Part shown: positions 18,701 through 26,940 of the stretch, one piece after another
Numbering within the stretch: the stretch's first letter is position 1
Layout: each line of letters begins with the position of its first letter
From: DRPN01 sp964599235
GTDB taxonomy: Bacteria > Bacteroidota > Bacteroidia > Bacteroidales > VadinHA17
NCBI GenBank assembly: GCA_964599235.1
Contig: CAZRDX010000010.1
Span: forward strand, 7,901 to 71,900
Direction of reading: 5' to 3'
DNA: 64,000 nt
Made by a program: the position numbers and the translations under genes
Notes under the pieces: model-generated
Databases searched by the model: none
Told to the model about the DNA's origin: nothing
Seen by the model: the letters and a program-made list of their open reading frames with translations, nothing else

Positions 18701-19636
18701 CTCAACGTCGTCAACGGCAAAGGAGCATACGTGTCACTGACCATGCTCAACTACGATACGGCTTATGTGGATGTGACCGTTTCGAAGAGTGTGATGTTCG
18801 AGGTGCGTGCCGAAGATGACACCACAGTGATCATGTACAGCCTCAAGCCCAACGAGTCGGACGACAATGCATTCCTGATCTCGTCGGTCTATGAAGTGGA
18901 CGAAGATCTGATGCTTGTGAAATACGTGCCGCGCGGTACGTGGGTGGCTACTTTCCTGGCCAACGTGGATATTCCACAGGGTGCTACCATCAAGATCGTG
19001 GACAAGTTCGGTCTTGATCGTACCGAAGGTTATCTGGCCGACGACGACAAGGTGATCGTGACCTCCGCCAGCGGGAATGTGACGAAGATCTATTACATCT
19101 CACTGCTGGCAACCCGTTACATTCCCGAAAACGCTTATCTGGCGTATATCCTTTCGGATACCTACACCATCGACCAGTTGCTTTATACGGTCTCGGATGT
19201 GCCCGAAGGAGCTACCGTCGAGGATTTCCTCTCGAACGTGACACCGGCTCCGGGTGCTACGGTGGTGATTGTCGATGCCGAAGGGAACATCAAGGATTCG
19301 GGGGCACTGCAGCCTACGGACAAAGTGATGGTTACCTCGAAAGTGGGGCATGTGACGGTATACTATGAATTCACGGATGTCACCGCCGCACAGGATCTGC
19401 TGGGCGAAGGTGTCCATGTCTTCCCGAACCCCACCAGCGGAACGGTGAACATCAGCGGTGTGCCTGCAGGTGCACGGGTGAAGGTGTTCAATGCGCTCGG
19501 AAGCGTGATCAACGACTTCATGGCTAACAGCGATTTTGTGACCCTTTCGCTGGAGAACCGTCCCGTCGGTATCTACATCATTGAACTGCGTAAGAATGAC
19601 CGGGTGATCGGTCGTTACAAGCTCATCAAGAAATGA
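15722..19636 (+). CDS. Giant T9SS-exported protein with lamin-tail-like and repeated beta domains
   Basis: The 1304-residue protein has a signal peptide (about 1-22, AQA). Two lamin-tail-like segments are visible, at about 30-150 (AYWELTNMTDDTIDLGD) and about 575-690 (YLEICNPGNQPLDLSHYLI). At least six copies of a 70-90-residue beta unit occur, near 275, 393, 870, 948, 1046 and 1136. Each has a core of the form V..G(T/A)T(V/I).(D/E)(F/V)L.N(V/I)..P.GA followed by L...D.V.VTS..G....Y.I. A T9SS type A sorting domain (VHVFPNPTSGTVNISG) ends the protein. It is probably a surface adhesin or structural protein. No enzymatic motif is seen. A strong hairpin terminator follows, so it is transcribed apart from the downstream operon. 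Confidence 0.82.
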   Translation: MRFKSLLFSLVLLVGISTGAQAKILEANQDTIKGLIFSETAYATAFNAYWELTNMTDDTIDLGDIDFAMMMPWGKAGETWDPGENHHALPHYLLAPGESYVIATFYDFNPKQYAKGLPGYVEKFTRDRMWELADLQIHYEEYNSIPHEDSITPGWQFLSNLWNGSRCFFLRQNINDTAWYVIDQVGGVFDEADGTNGDHPYDVAGVTDATSHCVLIRKYSVKTGNLDFANARGVGEEDSEWIVVRWEPDNYWRDPYWTVGNHGNYQLVDTMLQSDVVNIDFANKTITVPWGTRRGDDILHKMKQQPGLAWNYILGPENDSLTFAAQTGDKLLFVACGDVAQRDTFKIIVSDPTNDCNIVVPRVTRDPEGWWKRAVDFGQVNWPRVTRHESGQDTITGTLGGIPYGTRVDSLLKLLDFPPNATWEFIWVDGLEKRADLKNGDILRVTAENGEVKDYYIAVREMRPSHDANLQFITWPDIPDEYRGLYGWNGDTIPGFNPEVYNYRIQVPFDYNGIPSLVARPRSVNARVEVTRAQHLYGPVEGRSIVFKVTAEDDTTIRIYTVELVKEKDPTMIQPFYAEPFFSEYVEQEFWGNSYLEICNPGNQPLDLSHYLITQAWDGTDPAYMISMVPAWDHRYQKYIPGRKWTSDEAEWNTDPLVAQFDPSVNAIVDPGDVFVMAVHNTLNFFYSQENADFYKETVLSEVDVEFLSVDGPNYDISVRNQWGEDDLDKGGTPLWQWLQGNVLMYKILNDSVRAGSKPATDPKDFELIEEYGMPDASKKVICGYVNQPNTTYRRKPEYTMGNPVYGASFGINGTDCEWYHLNLNDFRNLGYGWPWYYYMLGSDLGKHFFNPPTYYMSTVTAYLYKVSEGYSLNESIRGVMTGTKVQDFLVNIFKADEGQTLYLLSSTTDGDTLDMTDVLNNGDTLLVISADGKNMTKYILDVNDQGLSHDAVLTSDVYTIGVDGNMGTIAGMDYGTTIREVLDNVNVPAGARLNVVNGKGAYVSLTMLNYDTAYVDVTVSKSVMFEVRAEDDTTVIMYSLKPNESDDNAFLISSVYEVDEDLMLVKYVPRGTWVATFLANVDIPQGATIKIVDKFGLDRTEGYLADDDKVIVTSASGNVTKIYYISLLATRYIPENAYLAYILSDTYTIDQLLYTVSDVPEGATVEDFLSNVTPAPGATVVIVDAEGNIKDSGALQPTDKVMVTSKVGHVTVYYEFTDVTAAQDLLGEGVHVFPNPTSGTVNISGVPAGARVKVFNALGSVINDFMANSDFVTLSLENRPVGIYIIELRKNDRVIGRYKLIKK

Positions 19637-19649
19637 TGAAGAATAGCTG

Positions 19650-19697
19650 AAGACAGGGAAGAGCCTGCGAATCGCAGGCTCTTCCCCCTGTCTTTCT
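19650..19697 (+). terminator. Intrinsic terminator after the 1304-residue T9SS protein gene
   Basis: There is a 12-bp perfect inner stem, AAGAGCCTGCGA/TCGCAGGCTCTT, and a 9-bp outer stem, AAGACAGGG/CCCTGTCTT, separated by two unpaired Cs. A T-rich tail (TCTTTCT) overlaps the end. It isolates this gene from the Fas1/SusCD operon. Confidence 0.75.
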
Positions 19698-19849
19698 CAT
19701 GATGCGGAGGCAGCTGCCTCTTCCCTTTCTTTTCATCAAAGGATCTCCCAGCATTCAAAGGACGGTCATGTTGCGGAAAAAGACTGCCCGGGGGGGTACC
19801 TGCTGTGCAGTTGAAGGATGACAGAGCAGACAGTTTTTAATTGGTTGTT

Positions 19850-22192
19850 ATGGCGGTTAAAAAGTTCTTCCTGGTCGTCGGAGTGATACTGTTCCTCCTC
19901 CAGGGGTGTAGTTACGATGACAAATACGAGAAATATGAACGGCCTGAATGGCTGGCGGGTAAAGTGTACACCCAGATCCTTCAGATGCCGGAGCTCTCTG
20001 TTTTTGCCAAATGCATCAAAAGGATCGGGTACGATACGATCCTGGACGTTTCCGGCAGCTATACCGTCTTTGCCCCTTCAGACGATGCATGGAAGGAATA
20101 TCTGGCTGAAAAGACCCCTTATGACTCCATCGAACAGATCCCGCTCGAAGAGTTGCGAAGGATCGTCAAATATCATATCATCCAGAATGCCTGGAGTAAG
20201 ATCCAACTGCGGACACTGGATGTTTTCGGATGGATCGACACCCTCGATCCCAACAATGACAAACCCAGAGGCTTCAAGAGGGAAACCCTTCTGAAGGAAG
20301 AGAACCGGAAATACGGTGTGGCCTCCTATAAACCGGTGGGAGAACGGGAGGATAAAGTGATCATTGTCGACACCAACTCGTCCCACTGGTACAGAAGGGT
20401 CATTACCGACTCACGTAAATATGTACCCATCTTTTATCAGGAATATTTTGATATCTACCATCTTGATCCGTCGGATTACACTTTTTATTTCGGAAGGACC
20501 TTCGACGGGGGAGATGATCTCTACTATGCCGGTGCGAAGATCGTCAGTGATGAGATCTTTGCAGAGAACGGTTTTATCTATGTGATCGACAAGGTGGTCG
20601 AGCCGCTCAACAATGGGATGGAAATGATCTATTGGGATGACCAGGATAAGAAATACAGTCATTTCCTAGCGATGGTCAATCTTTTTCCGCAGTTCGAATA
20701 CAATGAAAAAGCCACTTTTGAACAACCCGGTGCCGAGGAGGGTTTGGAAGTCGATTCCCTTTTCGATCTTTCCTTTCCCGATCTGGCATTTGATCTGAAC
20801 CTCGAAAAAACAAGCCCTCCAACCGGGACTTATGGCCTGCCGGAAAATGTAACGGTGAGGTACCACCATGGGCTGATGGCCCCCGTGAACAGCGCTTTTG
20901 ACAACTTCATCGACGAATACATCCGTACCCCGGAAGGCTGGGGTTCCTTGGCCAATACCCCGGATAAGATCAAGCGGATCATCGTCAACTCCTATTTTTC
21001 ATTCAACACCATCTATCCGTCCGATTTCGAGAAAGGATTTTATAACGGTGAGAACGATCTGATCTTTCTGAGCGAATCGGACATCCTGGAGAAAAAATTC
21101 GGGAGCAACTGTTCGTTCCTGGGCCTCAACAAGGCCATCGTTCCCCGGGCGTTCAAAAGTGTGACGGGACCGGTTTACTTACGAAAAGGTTACAGCAAGG
21201 TGATGTACGCGATCGAGAAATCGGGACTGTTGCCGGCCCTGAAGAAAAGGGATAAGGATTATATGTTTTTCGTTGAGTCCGATATCAATACCGATCTCGA
21301 CTCGTCGCTCTTTTATGATCAGCAGAACGACCGCTTTTTCCTGTATCTTCGTACTCCCGGCAGTGGCGGGACCAAATACAATCTTTCCATCGATGATCTC
21401 AGAACGCTCCTGCTCAACCAGGTGGCGGTGCATCAGCCCACGGGGATCCCGAGGAAGGAGTTCATTCCTAACCTGGCGGGAAATTATATCATTGTCAACA
21501 ATGAGACGGGCGAGGTTTCCGGTACTGCACCCACCACCGACGGATACCTGGGCCTGGTGGAGATGCCGGAGTTCCCTGTCGTGCTGAGTAACCAGGTGGA
21601 CAACGGAATCACTTACGACGTGAAGAACTGGTTCAGCTTTTCGGGCGCCTCCCTATATATGGAGATCTCAACCAAATACCCCCGTTTTCATGAACTGCTG
21701 CGCAGAGCGGGACTTTCCAGTGACAACGAGTACCTGTATACTTTTGTCTCCGACAATGAGTTCTATACGGTCTTCATTCCCACGGATGAAGCACTGGACA
21801 GTGCCCATGTGGATGATATGACGGACGATGAGCTCAGGGACTTCCTATTGTTCCATTTTGTCCAGGGCAGTCTGATCTTCACGGATGGGAGCAGCCCGCC
21901 GGGATATTACGAGACGGTCCGCCTTAGCGAGAATTCCACCGAATTCACCAAGCTCAATACCAAGGTTTATATCGATCCCGGTATCGACCGGATTTCTTTC
22001 CCCGCTGCGGACGGAAGTGAATATGCCGTGGTGGAGGAGGCCGAGGGCAAAACCAATGACCTGACGGTGGTGGTGATCCGTCAGGACCCCAATCAGCCGC
22101 AAGGGCTTTACCCGCGTATGTACAACAATGCGGTGATCCACAGCATCGACAAGGTGTTGGATATAGAGAAGCTCAAGGTTCAGAGAAAATAG
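19850..22192 (+). CDS. Multi-Fas1 (fasciclin) domain lipoprotein
   Basis: The 780-residue lipoprotein (lipobox LQGC, Cys20 from the ATG at 19850; an ATG at 19841 is also in frame) contains up to four divergent Fas1 domains. The best ones are N-terminal (SVFAKCIKRIGYDTILDVSGSYTVFAPSDDAW, about 50-240) and C-terminal (HELLRRAGL...YTVFIPTDEALD...DELRDFLLFHFVQG...AVIHSIDKVL, about 610-775). Fas1 domains mediate adhesion or protein and ligand contacts. In Bacteroidota they are often surface lipoproteins encoded with SusCD pairs. The gene begins a co-directional operon with short gaps that runs to 35187. No enzymatic residues are visible. The start at 19850 gives a normal-length lipoprotein signal. 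Confidence 0.85.
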   Translation: MAVKKFFLVVGVILFLLQGCSYDDKYEKYERPEWLAGKVYTQILQMPELSVFAKCIKRIGYDTILDVSGSYTVFAPSDDAWKEYLAEKTPYDSIEQIPLEELRRIVKYHIIQNAWSKIQLRTLDVFGWIDTLDPNNDKPRGFKRETLLKEENRKYGVASYKPVGEREDKVIIVDTNSSHWYRRVITDSRKYVPIFYQEYFDIYHLDPSDYTFYFGRTFDGGDDLYYAGAKIVSDEIFAENGFIYVIDKVVEPLNNGMEMIYWDDQDKKYSHFLAMVNLFPQFEYNEKATFEQPGAEEGLEVDSLFDLSFPDLAFDLNLEKTSPPTGTYGLPENVTVRYHHGLMAPVNSAFDNFIDEYIRTPEGWGSLANTPDKIKRIIVNSYFSFNTIYPSDFEKGFYNGENDLIFLSESDILEKKFGSNCSFLGLNKAIVPRAFKSVTGPVYLRKGYSKVMYAIEKSGLLPALKKRDKDYMFFVESDINTDLDSSLFYDQQNDRFFLYLRTPGSGGTKYNLSIDDLRTLLLNQVAVHQPTGIPRKEFIPNLAGNYIIVNNETGEVSGTAPTTDGYLGLVEMPEFPVVLSNQVDNGITYDVKNWFSFSGASLYMEISTKYPRFHELLRRAGLSSDNEYLYTFVSDNEFYTVFIPTDEALDSAHVDDMTDDELRDFLLFHFVQGSLIFTDGSSPPGYYETVRLSENSTEFTKLNTKVYIDPGIDRISFPAADGSEYAVVEEAEGKTNDLTVVVIRQDPNQPQGLYPRMYNNAVIHSIDKVLDIEKLKVQRK

Positions 22193-22219
22193 TTGGAAAC
22201 GGTATAAACGTCCACCGAA

Positions 22220-25200
22220 ATGATGAAAAAATACGGAACAGCCGTTCTATGCCTCCTCTTTTTTGTGTTCGTGCCGTTCGGGTCGTGGGCCCAGCAGAAG
22301 ACCATCATCCGGGGGAGGGTGCTCGACGCCAGCGACAAGACCACCATCATCGGTGCCAATGTGGTGGAGTATGATGCTCAGAACAGGATCGTCAACGGGA
22401 CGATCACCGATGTGAACGGAGACTTCGTACTGACGGTCAAGGATCCTTCCCACGTGGTGAAGGTCAGCATGATCGGTTACAAAGCCAAACAGATCCCGGT
22501 CACGCCGGGCAAGGTGATCAGGGTGGAGCTCCAGCCTGAGGACATGAAGATCTCGGAAGTGACCGTTACGGCCAAAGCTCGTTCGACCAACAGTCTGGTC
22601 AACATTGACGACCGTGACAAGGCTTCCTCCAGTGTGAAGATCGATCTGATGGACATGCAGGACGTGGGGGTCGTATCTGCTGCTGACGCCTTGCAGGGGA
22701 AAGTGAGTGGCCTGGACATCATCAGCAGTTCGGGTGACCCGGGTTCGGGTTCACAACTGGTGATCCGTGGCCTCAGTTCCATGGGGAACAACCAACCCCT
22801 CATAGTCATAGATGGAATCCCCCAGTTCCGGGTAGGAAAGAATTTCGACCTGACCTCAGCCACCAGTGAGGATATCAGTAACCTGGTGAATATCGCCCTG
22901 CAGGACATCAAGTCGATCGAAGTGCTGAAAGATGCTGCCTCCACGGCCATCTACGGGTCACAGGGAGCCGACGGTGTCCTCCTCATCGAAACCAAGAAAG
23001 GACGCATGGGCAAAGTGAATTTCGATTATCAGTATAAGTACAACCTCAATATTCAGCCGCCGCCCATTCCTATGCTCAATGGGGATGAATATGTGATGCT
23101 GCAACTAGAGGAGTGGCACAATGCAAAAGGGATCTTTGAGGTGCCGCCGGAGATCGCTTATGACAAGGATTTCAAGGATTTTTACAACTACTCGGCCAAC
23201 ACCGACTGGCTGGGAGAGATCACCCAGAACGGTCAGACCCACGATCATTATTTCAGCATCTCGGGGGGAGGTCAGAAAACCCGCTACTTTACCTCGTTCG
23301 GCTATCTTAAAGAGAACGGGACTACGCTGAACACCGATTTCGAACGGTTCACCTCCCGTGTCAACCTGGACTATTTCCTTTCCCGGAAGCTGTTGTTCCA
23401 GATCAAATTCAACTACACCAACAGCCTTACCGGACGTAACCTGGAACTGGGAGGACGGAATATCCGGGAGATGGCCTATATCAAAGCACCCAACATGAGC
23501 ATCTGGGAATATGATGAGAACGGTATACCTACGGGCGAGTATTTCACCCCCATCCACAGTTACCAGGGAGACGGGGTGAACTATTTCAATCCGGTGGCCG
23601 TGGCCAATCTGGGACTCAACGATACGCGCCTCAACAATTTCGAGAACACATTCATGTTGCAGTACCGACTGAACAACTGGATCACCCTGCGTGAGACCGT
23701 GTCGTTCCAGTATTCCGGGAGCAAGAACAAAAAATTCCTTCCTTACAATGCCATCGGTGCCGACTGGTTGTCGTGGGACATCAACAATGCATCGGAGAGC
23801 AACAACCTGAACAAAGCTTTCCGGACGGAGACACAGATGAGCTTTGGTTCGCCCTTCAAGAACGAGAACCATCAGCTCTCAGGAGCTTTTACCTGGGTGA
23901 CCAACCAGTCGGGTTACGAATGGATGGTGATCATCAGCAACAAGGTGCCCAGCACCGATATCCAGGATCCTGCCGTGAGTGCCGGGATCGGCTGGATCGG
24001 TAACGGTTCGGGTGAGAGCAGACTGTTGAGCGGGATCGCCAACCTGAACTATAAGTTGCTGGACCGTTATATGGTCCAGACGATCCTGCGTGCCGATGCA
24101 CATTCATCGTTCGGCAGTAACAACCGCTGGGGATTGTTCAAAGGGGTCTCGGTAGGATGGCGTTTCTCCAGCGAGCCTTTCATGAAATCGCTCGACTGGC
24201 TGGGGGAAAGTAAGTTGCGTGCCTCATGGGGCGTGTCCGGCCGTCAACCGGGAGATGTATATGCGCGCTTTGCCACCTATGCCTCCACCCGTACCGGTAA
24301 TTACATCCTTGATCCGGCCATTGCCCCACAAAGCATCCAGCTCAACAACCTGCGTTGGGAGACCGTCTCCTCCTACGACGTGGGGCTCGAACTCAACCTT
24401 TTCAACGACCGTGTCTACCTTGAGGCAGATCTCTATGAGAAGATCACCCATGATATCCTTTTCAACAGGTATGCCATACCTTACAGCACCGGCTTTGACC
24501 AGCTGAAATACCTCAATGGCGGTGAGATGACCAACAAGGGATGGGAACTGATGGCCGACTTCAAGATCATCCGCAACAACGACTGGCTCTGGTCGGTCAA
24601 TTTCAACACTTCTCAGAACATCAACACATTTAACAAGTTGCCGGAGAACTTCAACAAAGAACGTTCCACCTCCATCGGCAATGGACAGTATCCCAAAAAG
24701 GTGGTGGAAGGGGATCCGATCGGTTCGTTCTTCGGATTCCGGTATCTGGGTGTCTGGCCAAGTGATGCGGATGTGGTGGCCAGGGATGCAGAAGGGAACA
24801 TCATCCGGGATTCACGGGGTAACCCCATCCCCCTTCGTTACAAGGACTCATACGTGTTCAGGGGTGGGGACCCCATCTATGAGGATGTGAACCATGACGG
24901 GCAGATCGACCTCAACGACGTGGTCTATCTCGGAGATTCCAACCCCGATTTCATCGGCGGGTTTGGGAGTACCCTCCGCTATAAGAACTTCATCCTTTCC
25001 GCAGCGTTCTATTATCGTCTGGGATTTGACATTATCAATGGCATTGCGATGCAGACCGAGGGGGTGAACAACAAGAACAACCAGAGCAAGGCGGTGCTGA
25101 GCCGCTGGCGTACCCAGGGACAGAACGAGCCCGGCATGACCCCAAGGGCCTACATGGACCATCCGGCCAACAACCTGGGGTCGGACCGGTACGTGGAGAA

Positions 25201-25447
25201 AGGTGATTTCCTGCGCCTCAACAACATCAAGATCTCCTACCGGCTGAGCAAGCATGTGTGTGATATGTTGCATGTGCGTCGCGCCGACATTGCCCTGAGC
25301 GCACGTAAGGTGTACACCTGGACCGGTTATACCGGACAGGACCCTGAGGTGGGACAGAATGCGGTCGACCCCTTCTGGATAGGTGTGGATTATGCGCGTA
25401 CCCCACCTCCCCAGGTATATACCTTGAGCATTGGTATCGGTTTCTAA
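22220..25447 (+). CDS. SusC-family TonB-dependent transporter (first of the operon)
   Basis: The 1075-residue outer-membrane transporter has a signal peptide ending SWAQ (about residue 25). A carboxypeptidase-regulatory-like domain (about 28-110) and a plug (about 125-260) follow, with SGDPGSGSQLVIRGLSSMGNNQPLIVIDGIP and IKSIEVLKDAASTAIYGSQGADGVLLIETKKG. The barrel runs to the end. SusC proteins import oligomers captured by the SusD lid encoded next. There is no STN signalling domain, so it is not expected to engage a FecR. It is flanked by Fas1 lipoprotein genes, an association that suggests a protein- or matrix-linked ligand rather than a simple starch-like glycan (inference). Confidence 0.92.
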   Translation: MMKKYGTAVLCLLFFVFVPFGSWAQQKTIIRGRVLDASDKTTIIGANVVEYDAQNRIVNGTITDVNGDFVLTVKDPSHVVKVSMIGYKAKQIPVTPGKVIRVELQPEDMKISEVTVTAKARSTNSLVNIDDRDKASSSVKIDLMDMQDVGVVSAADALQGKVSGLDIISSSGDPGSGSQLVIRGLSSMGNNQPLIVIDGIPQFRVGKNFDLTSATSEDISNLVNIALQDIKSIEVLKDAASTAIYGSQGADGVLLIETKKGRMGKVNFDYQYKYNLNIQPPPIPMLNGDEYVMLQLEEWHNAKGIFEVPPEIAYDKDFKDFYNYSANTDWLGEITQNGQTHDHYFSISGGGQKTRYFTSFGYLKENGTTLNTDFERFTSRVNLDYFLSRKLLFQIKFNYTNSLTGRNLELGGRNIREMAYIKAPNMSIWEYDENGIPTGEYFTPIHSYQGDGVNYFNPVAVANLGLNDTRLNNFENTFMLQYRLNNWITLRETVSFQYSGSKNKKFLPYNAIGADWLSWDINNASESNNLNKAFRTETQMSFGSPFKNENHQLSGAFTWVTNQSGYEWMVIISNKVPSTDIQDPAVSAGIGWIGNGSGESRLLSGIANLNYKLLDRYMVQTILRADAHSSFGSNNRWGLFKGVSVGWRFSSEPFMKSLDWLGESKLRASWGVSGRQPGDVYARFATYASTRTGNYILDPAIAPQSIQLNNLRWETVSSYDVGLELNLFNDRVYLEADLYEKITHDILFNRYAIPYSTGFDQLKYLNGGEMTNKGWELMADFKIIRNNDWLWSVNFNTSQNINTFNKLPENFNKERSTSIGNGQYPKKVVEGDPIGSFFGFRYLGVWPSDADVVARDAEGNIIRDSRGNPIPLRYKDSYVFRGGDPIYEDVNHDGQIDLNDVVYLGDSNPDFIGGFGSTLRYKNFILSAAFYYRLGFDIINGIAMQTEGVNNKNNQSKAVLSRWRTQGQNEPGMTPRAYMDHPANNLGSDRYVEKGDFLRLNNIKISYRLSKHVCDMLHVRRADIALSARKVYTWTGYTGQDPEVGQNAVDPFWIGVDYARTPPPQVYTLSIGIGF

Positions 25448-25458
25448 TCTGACGGATC

Positions 25459-26940
25459 ATGAAAAAGCTGTTAAAAAACCTGTTGTTGATCTTTCTGCTG
25501 TTGCCACAGGTGTCATGTAGCGACTGGCTTGAGCTGGAGCCTCCGAATGGTCTGATCCGTGACGAGTTCTGGAGGACCAAGGAAGATGTTCAGGCGGTCC
25601 TGATGGCCGCTTACGGACAGCTGGCTTCCATGAACAGAAAACTTTTCATATTCGGAGAGATCCGCGGAGATATGCTGGATGCCCGGTATGGGCAACCTCT
25701 TCAGGAACGTTACCTGATGGAGAACAACATCTATCCGGACAACTGGCTTACCAACTGGCTCGATTTCTATAAACTCATTGACTATGCCAACGAGGTGATC
25801 AAGAATGCGCCCCTGGTTCAGAAAGTCGACAATACTTTCACGGATTACCAGCGGGATGGTTTCATTGCAGAGGCGATCTTTCTGAGAAGTCTTGCCTATT
25901 TTTATCTGGTGCGCTTATACAAGGAAGTGCCGCTGGTGCTGGAGCCGACGGAGAGCGACGATAACAGGTTCTACCTTCCCAAATCGTCGGAGGATGAAGT
26001 GCTCGACCAGATCGTCGGGGATCTGGAGACGTATCGTGATTTCGCACCCCAGAACAGTTTCCCCACCTTGGCGGAGAACAAAGGACGTGCCTCCAAGGCG
26101 GCGTTTGATGCTTTGCTGGCCGACATTGCTTTATGGCGTTTCAATTATGAGGATGTGATCAGGTATGTCGACCGTCTGGATGCATTGGACCAGTACATAC
26201 TGCTTCCCAGCGGTAAGTGGTTCACCCTGTTCTATCCCGGTAATACCCTGGAAGGGATCTTCGAAGTACAGTTCGATGACAAGCTGCAACAACGCAACAG
26301 TTTGGCGGGGATGACCGACCGTTACAGCTATCAGTACATCCCGAGCCAGAAAGCGGTACAGGCATTTGCTTTTGAATATTCCACGGAACTGGTGCGCGGT
26401 GAAGATGCCACCATAAAAAAATACGGAGAGAACGATTTCATCATCTGGAAGTATGTGGGGAAAGCTCCCGACGGTCAGACGGTGCGCCCCGGCGACGAAT
26501 ACAGCAGTGCCAACTGGATCGTGTACCGTTATGCGGATGTCCTGCTGATGAAGGCGGAGGCACTTTCCCAGCTCGAGCGTTATGCAGAAGCCTATGAACT
26601 GCTCAACCGGGTGCGTAACCGTGCGGGTATGCCGCCTGAACAGATCGCTGATAACCCCGTGGCCTACGAAGATGCTATCATGAAAGAACGGGCACTGGAG
26701 TTTGCCTATGAGGGAAAGAGATGGTTCGACCTGATGCGCCTGGGACGACGTAACAATTACGCCCGCAAGGACAAACTCATAGAAGTGATCGTTAGCAATG
26801 TGCCGTCAACACAGAAAAGGATCCTTGCCACGAAGCTCACCAACCCTATGGGATGGTACCTGCCTATCTACCAGAAGGAGATCGAACGAAATCCTAACCT
26901 GGTCCAGAACCCTTACTATAAATCGGTGGAAGTGAAATGA
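25459..26940 (+). CDS. SusD/RagB-family surface lipoprotein (first pair)
   Basis: The 493-residue lipoprotein (lipobox QVSC, Cys20) has the SusD tetratricopeptide-like core: DWLELEPPNGLIRDEFWRTKEDVQAVLMAAYGQL near the N-terminus, AEAIFLRSLAYFYLVRLYKEVPLVLEPT in the middle and ALEFAYEGKRWFDLMRLGRRN near the C-terminus. SusD acts as the ligand-binding lid on the SusC barrel encoded 11 bp upstream. The C-terminal INPNLVQNP-like ending (RNPNLVQNPYY) is family-typical. Its stop overlaps the start of the next gene (ATGA), indicating translational coupling with the Fas1 lipoprotein. Confidence 0.92.
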   Translation: MKKLLKNLLLIFLLLPQVSCSDWLELEPPNGLIRDEFWRTKEDVQAVLMAAYGQLASMNRKLFIFGEIRGDMLDARYGQPLQERYLMENNIYPDNWLTNWLDFYKLIDYANEVIKNAPLVQKVDNTFTDYQRDGFIAEAIFLRSLAYFYLVRLYKEVPLVLEPTESDDNRFYLPKSSEDEVLDQIVGDLETYRDFAPQNSFPTLAENKGRASKAAFDALLADIALWRFNYEDVIRYVDRLDALDQYILLPSGKWFTLFYPGNTLEGIFEVQFDDKLQQRNSLAGMTDRYSYQYIPSQKAVQAFAFEYSTELVRGEDATIKKYGENDFIIWKYVGKAPDGQTVRPGDEYSSANWIVYRYADVLLMKAEALSQLERYAEAYELLNRVRNRAGMPPEQIADNPVAYEDAIMKERALEFAYEGKRWFDLMRLGRRNNYARKDKLIEVIVSNVPSTQKRILATKLTNPMGWYLPIYQKEIERNPNLVQNPYYKSVEVK

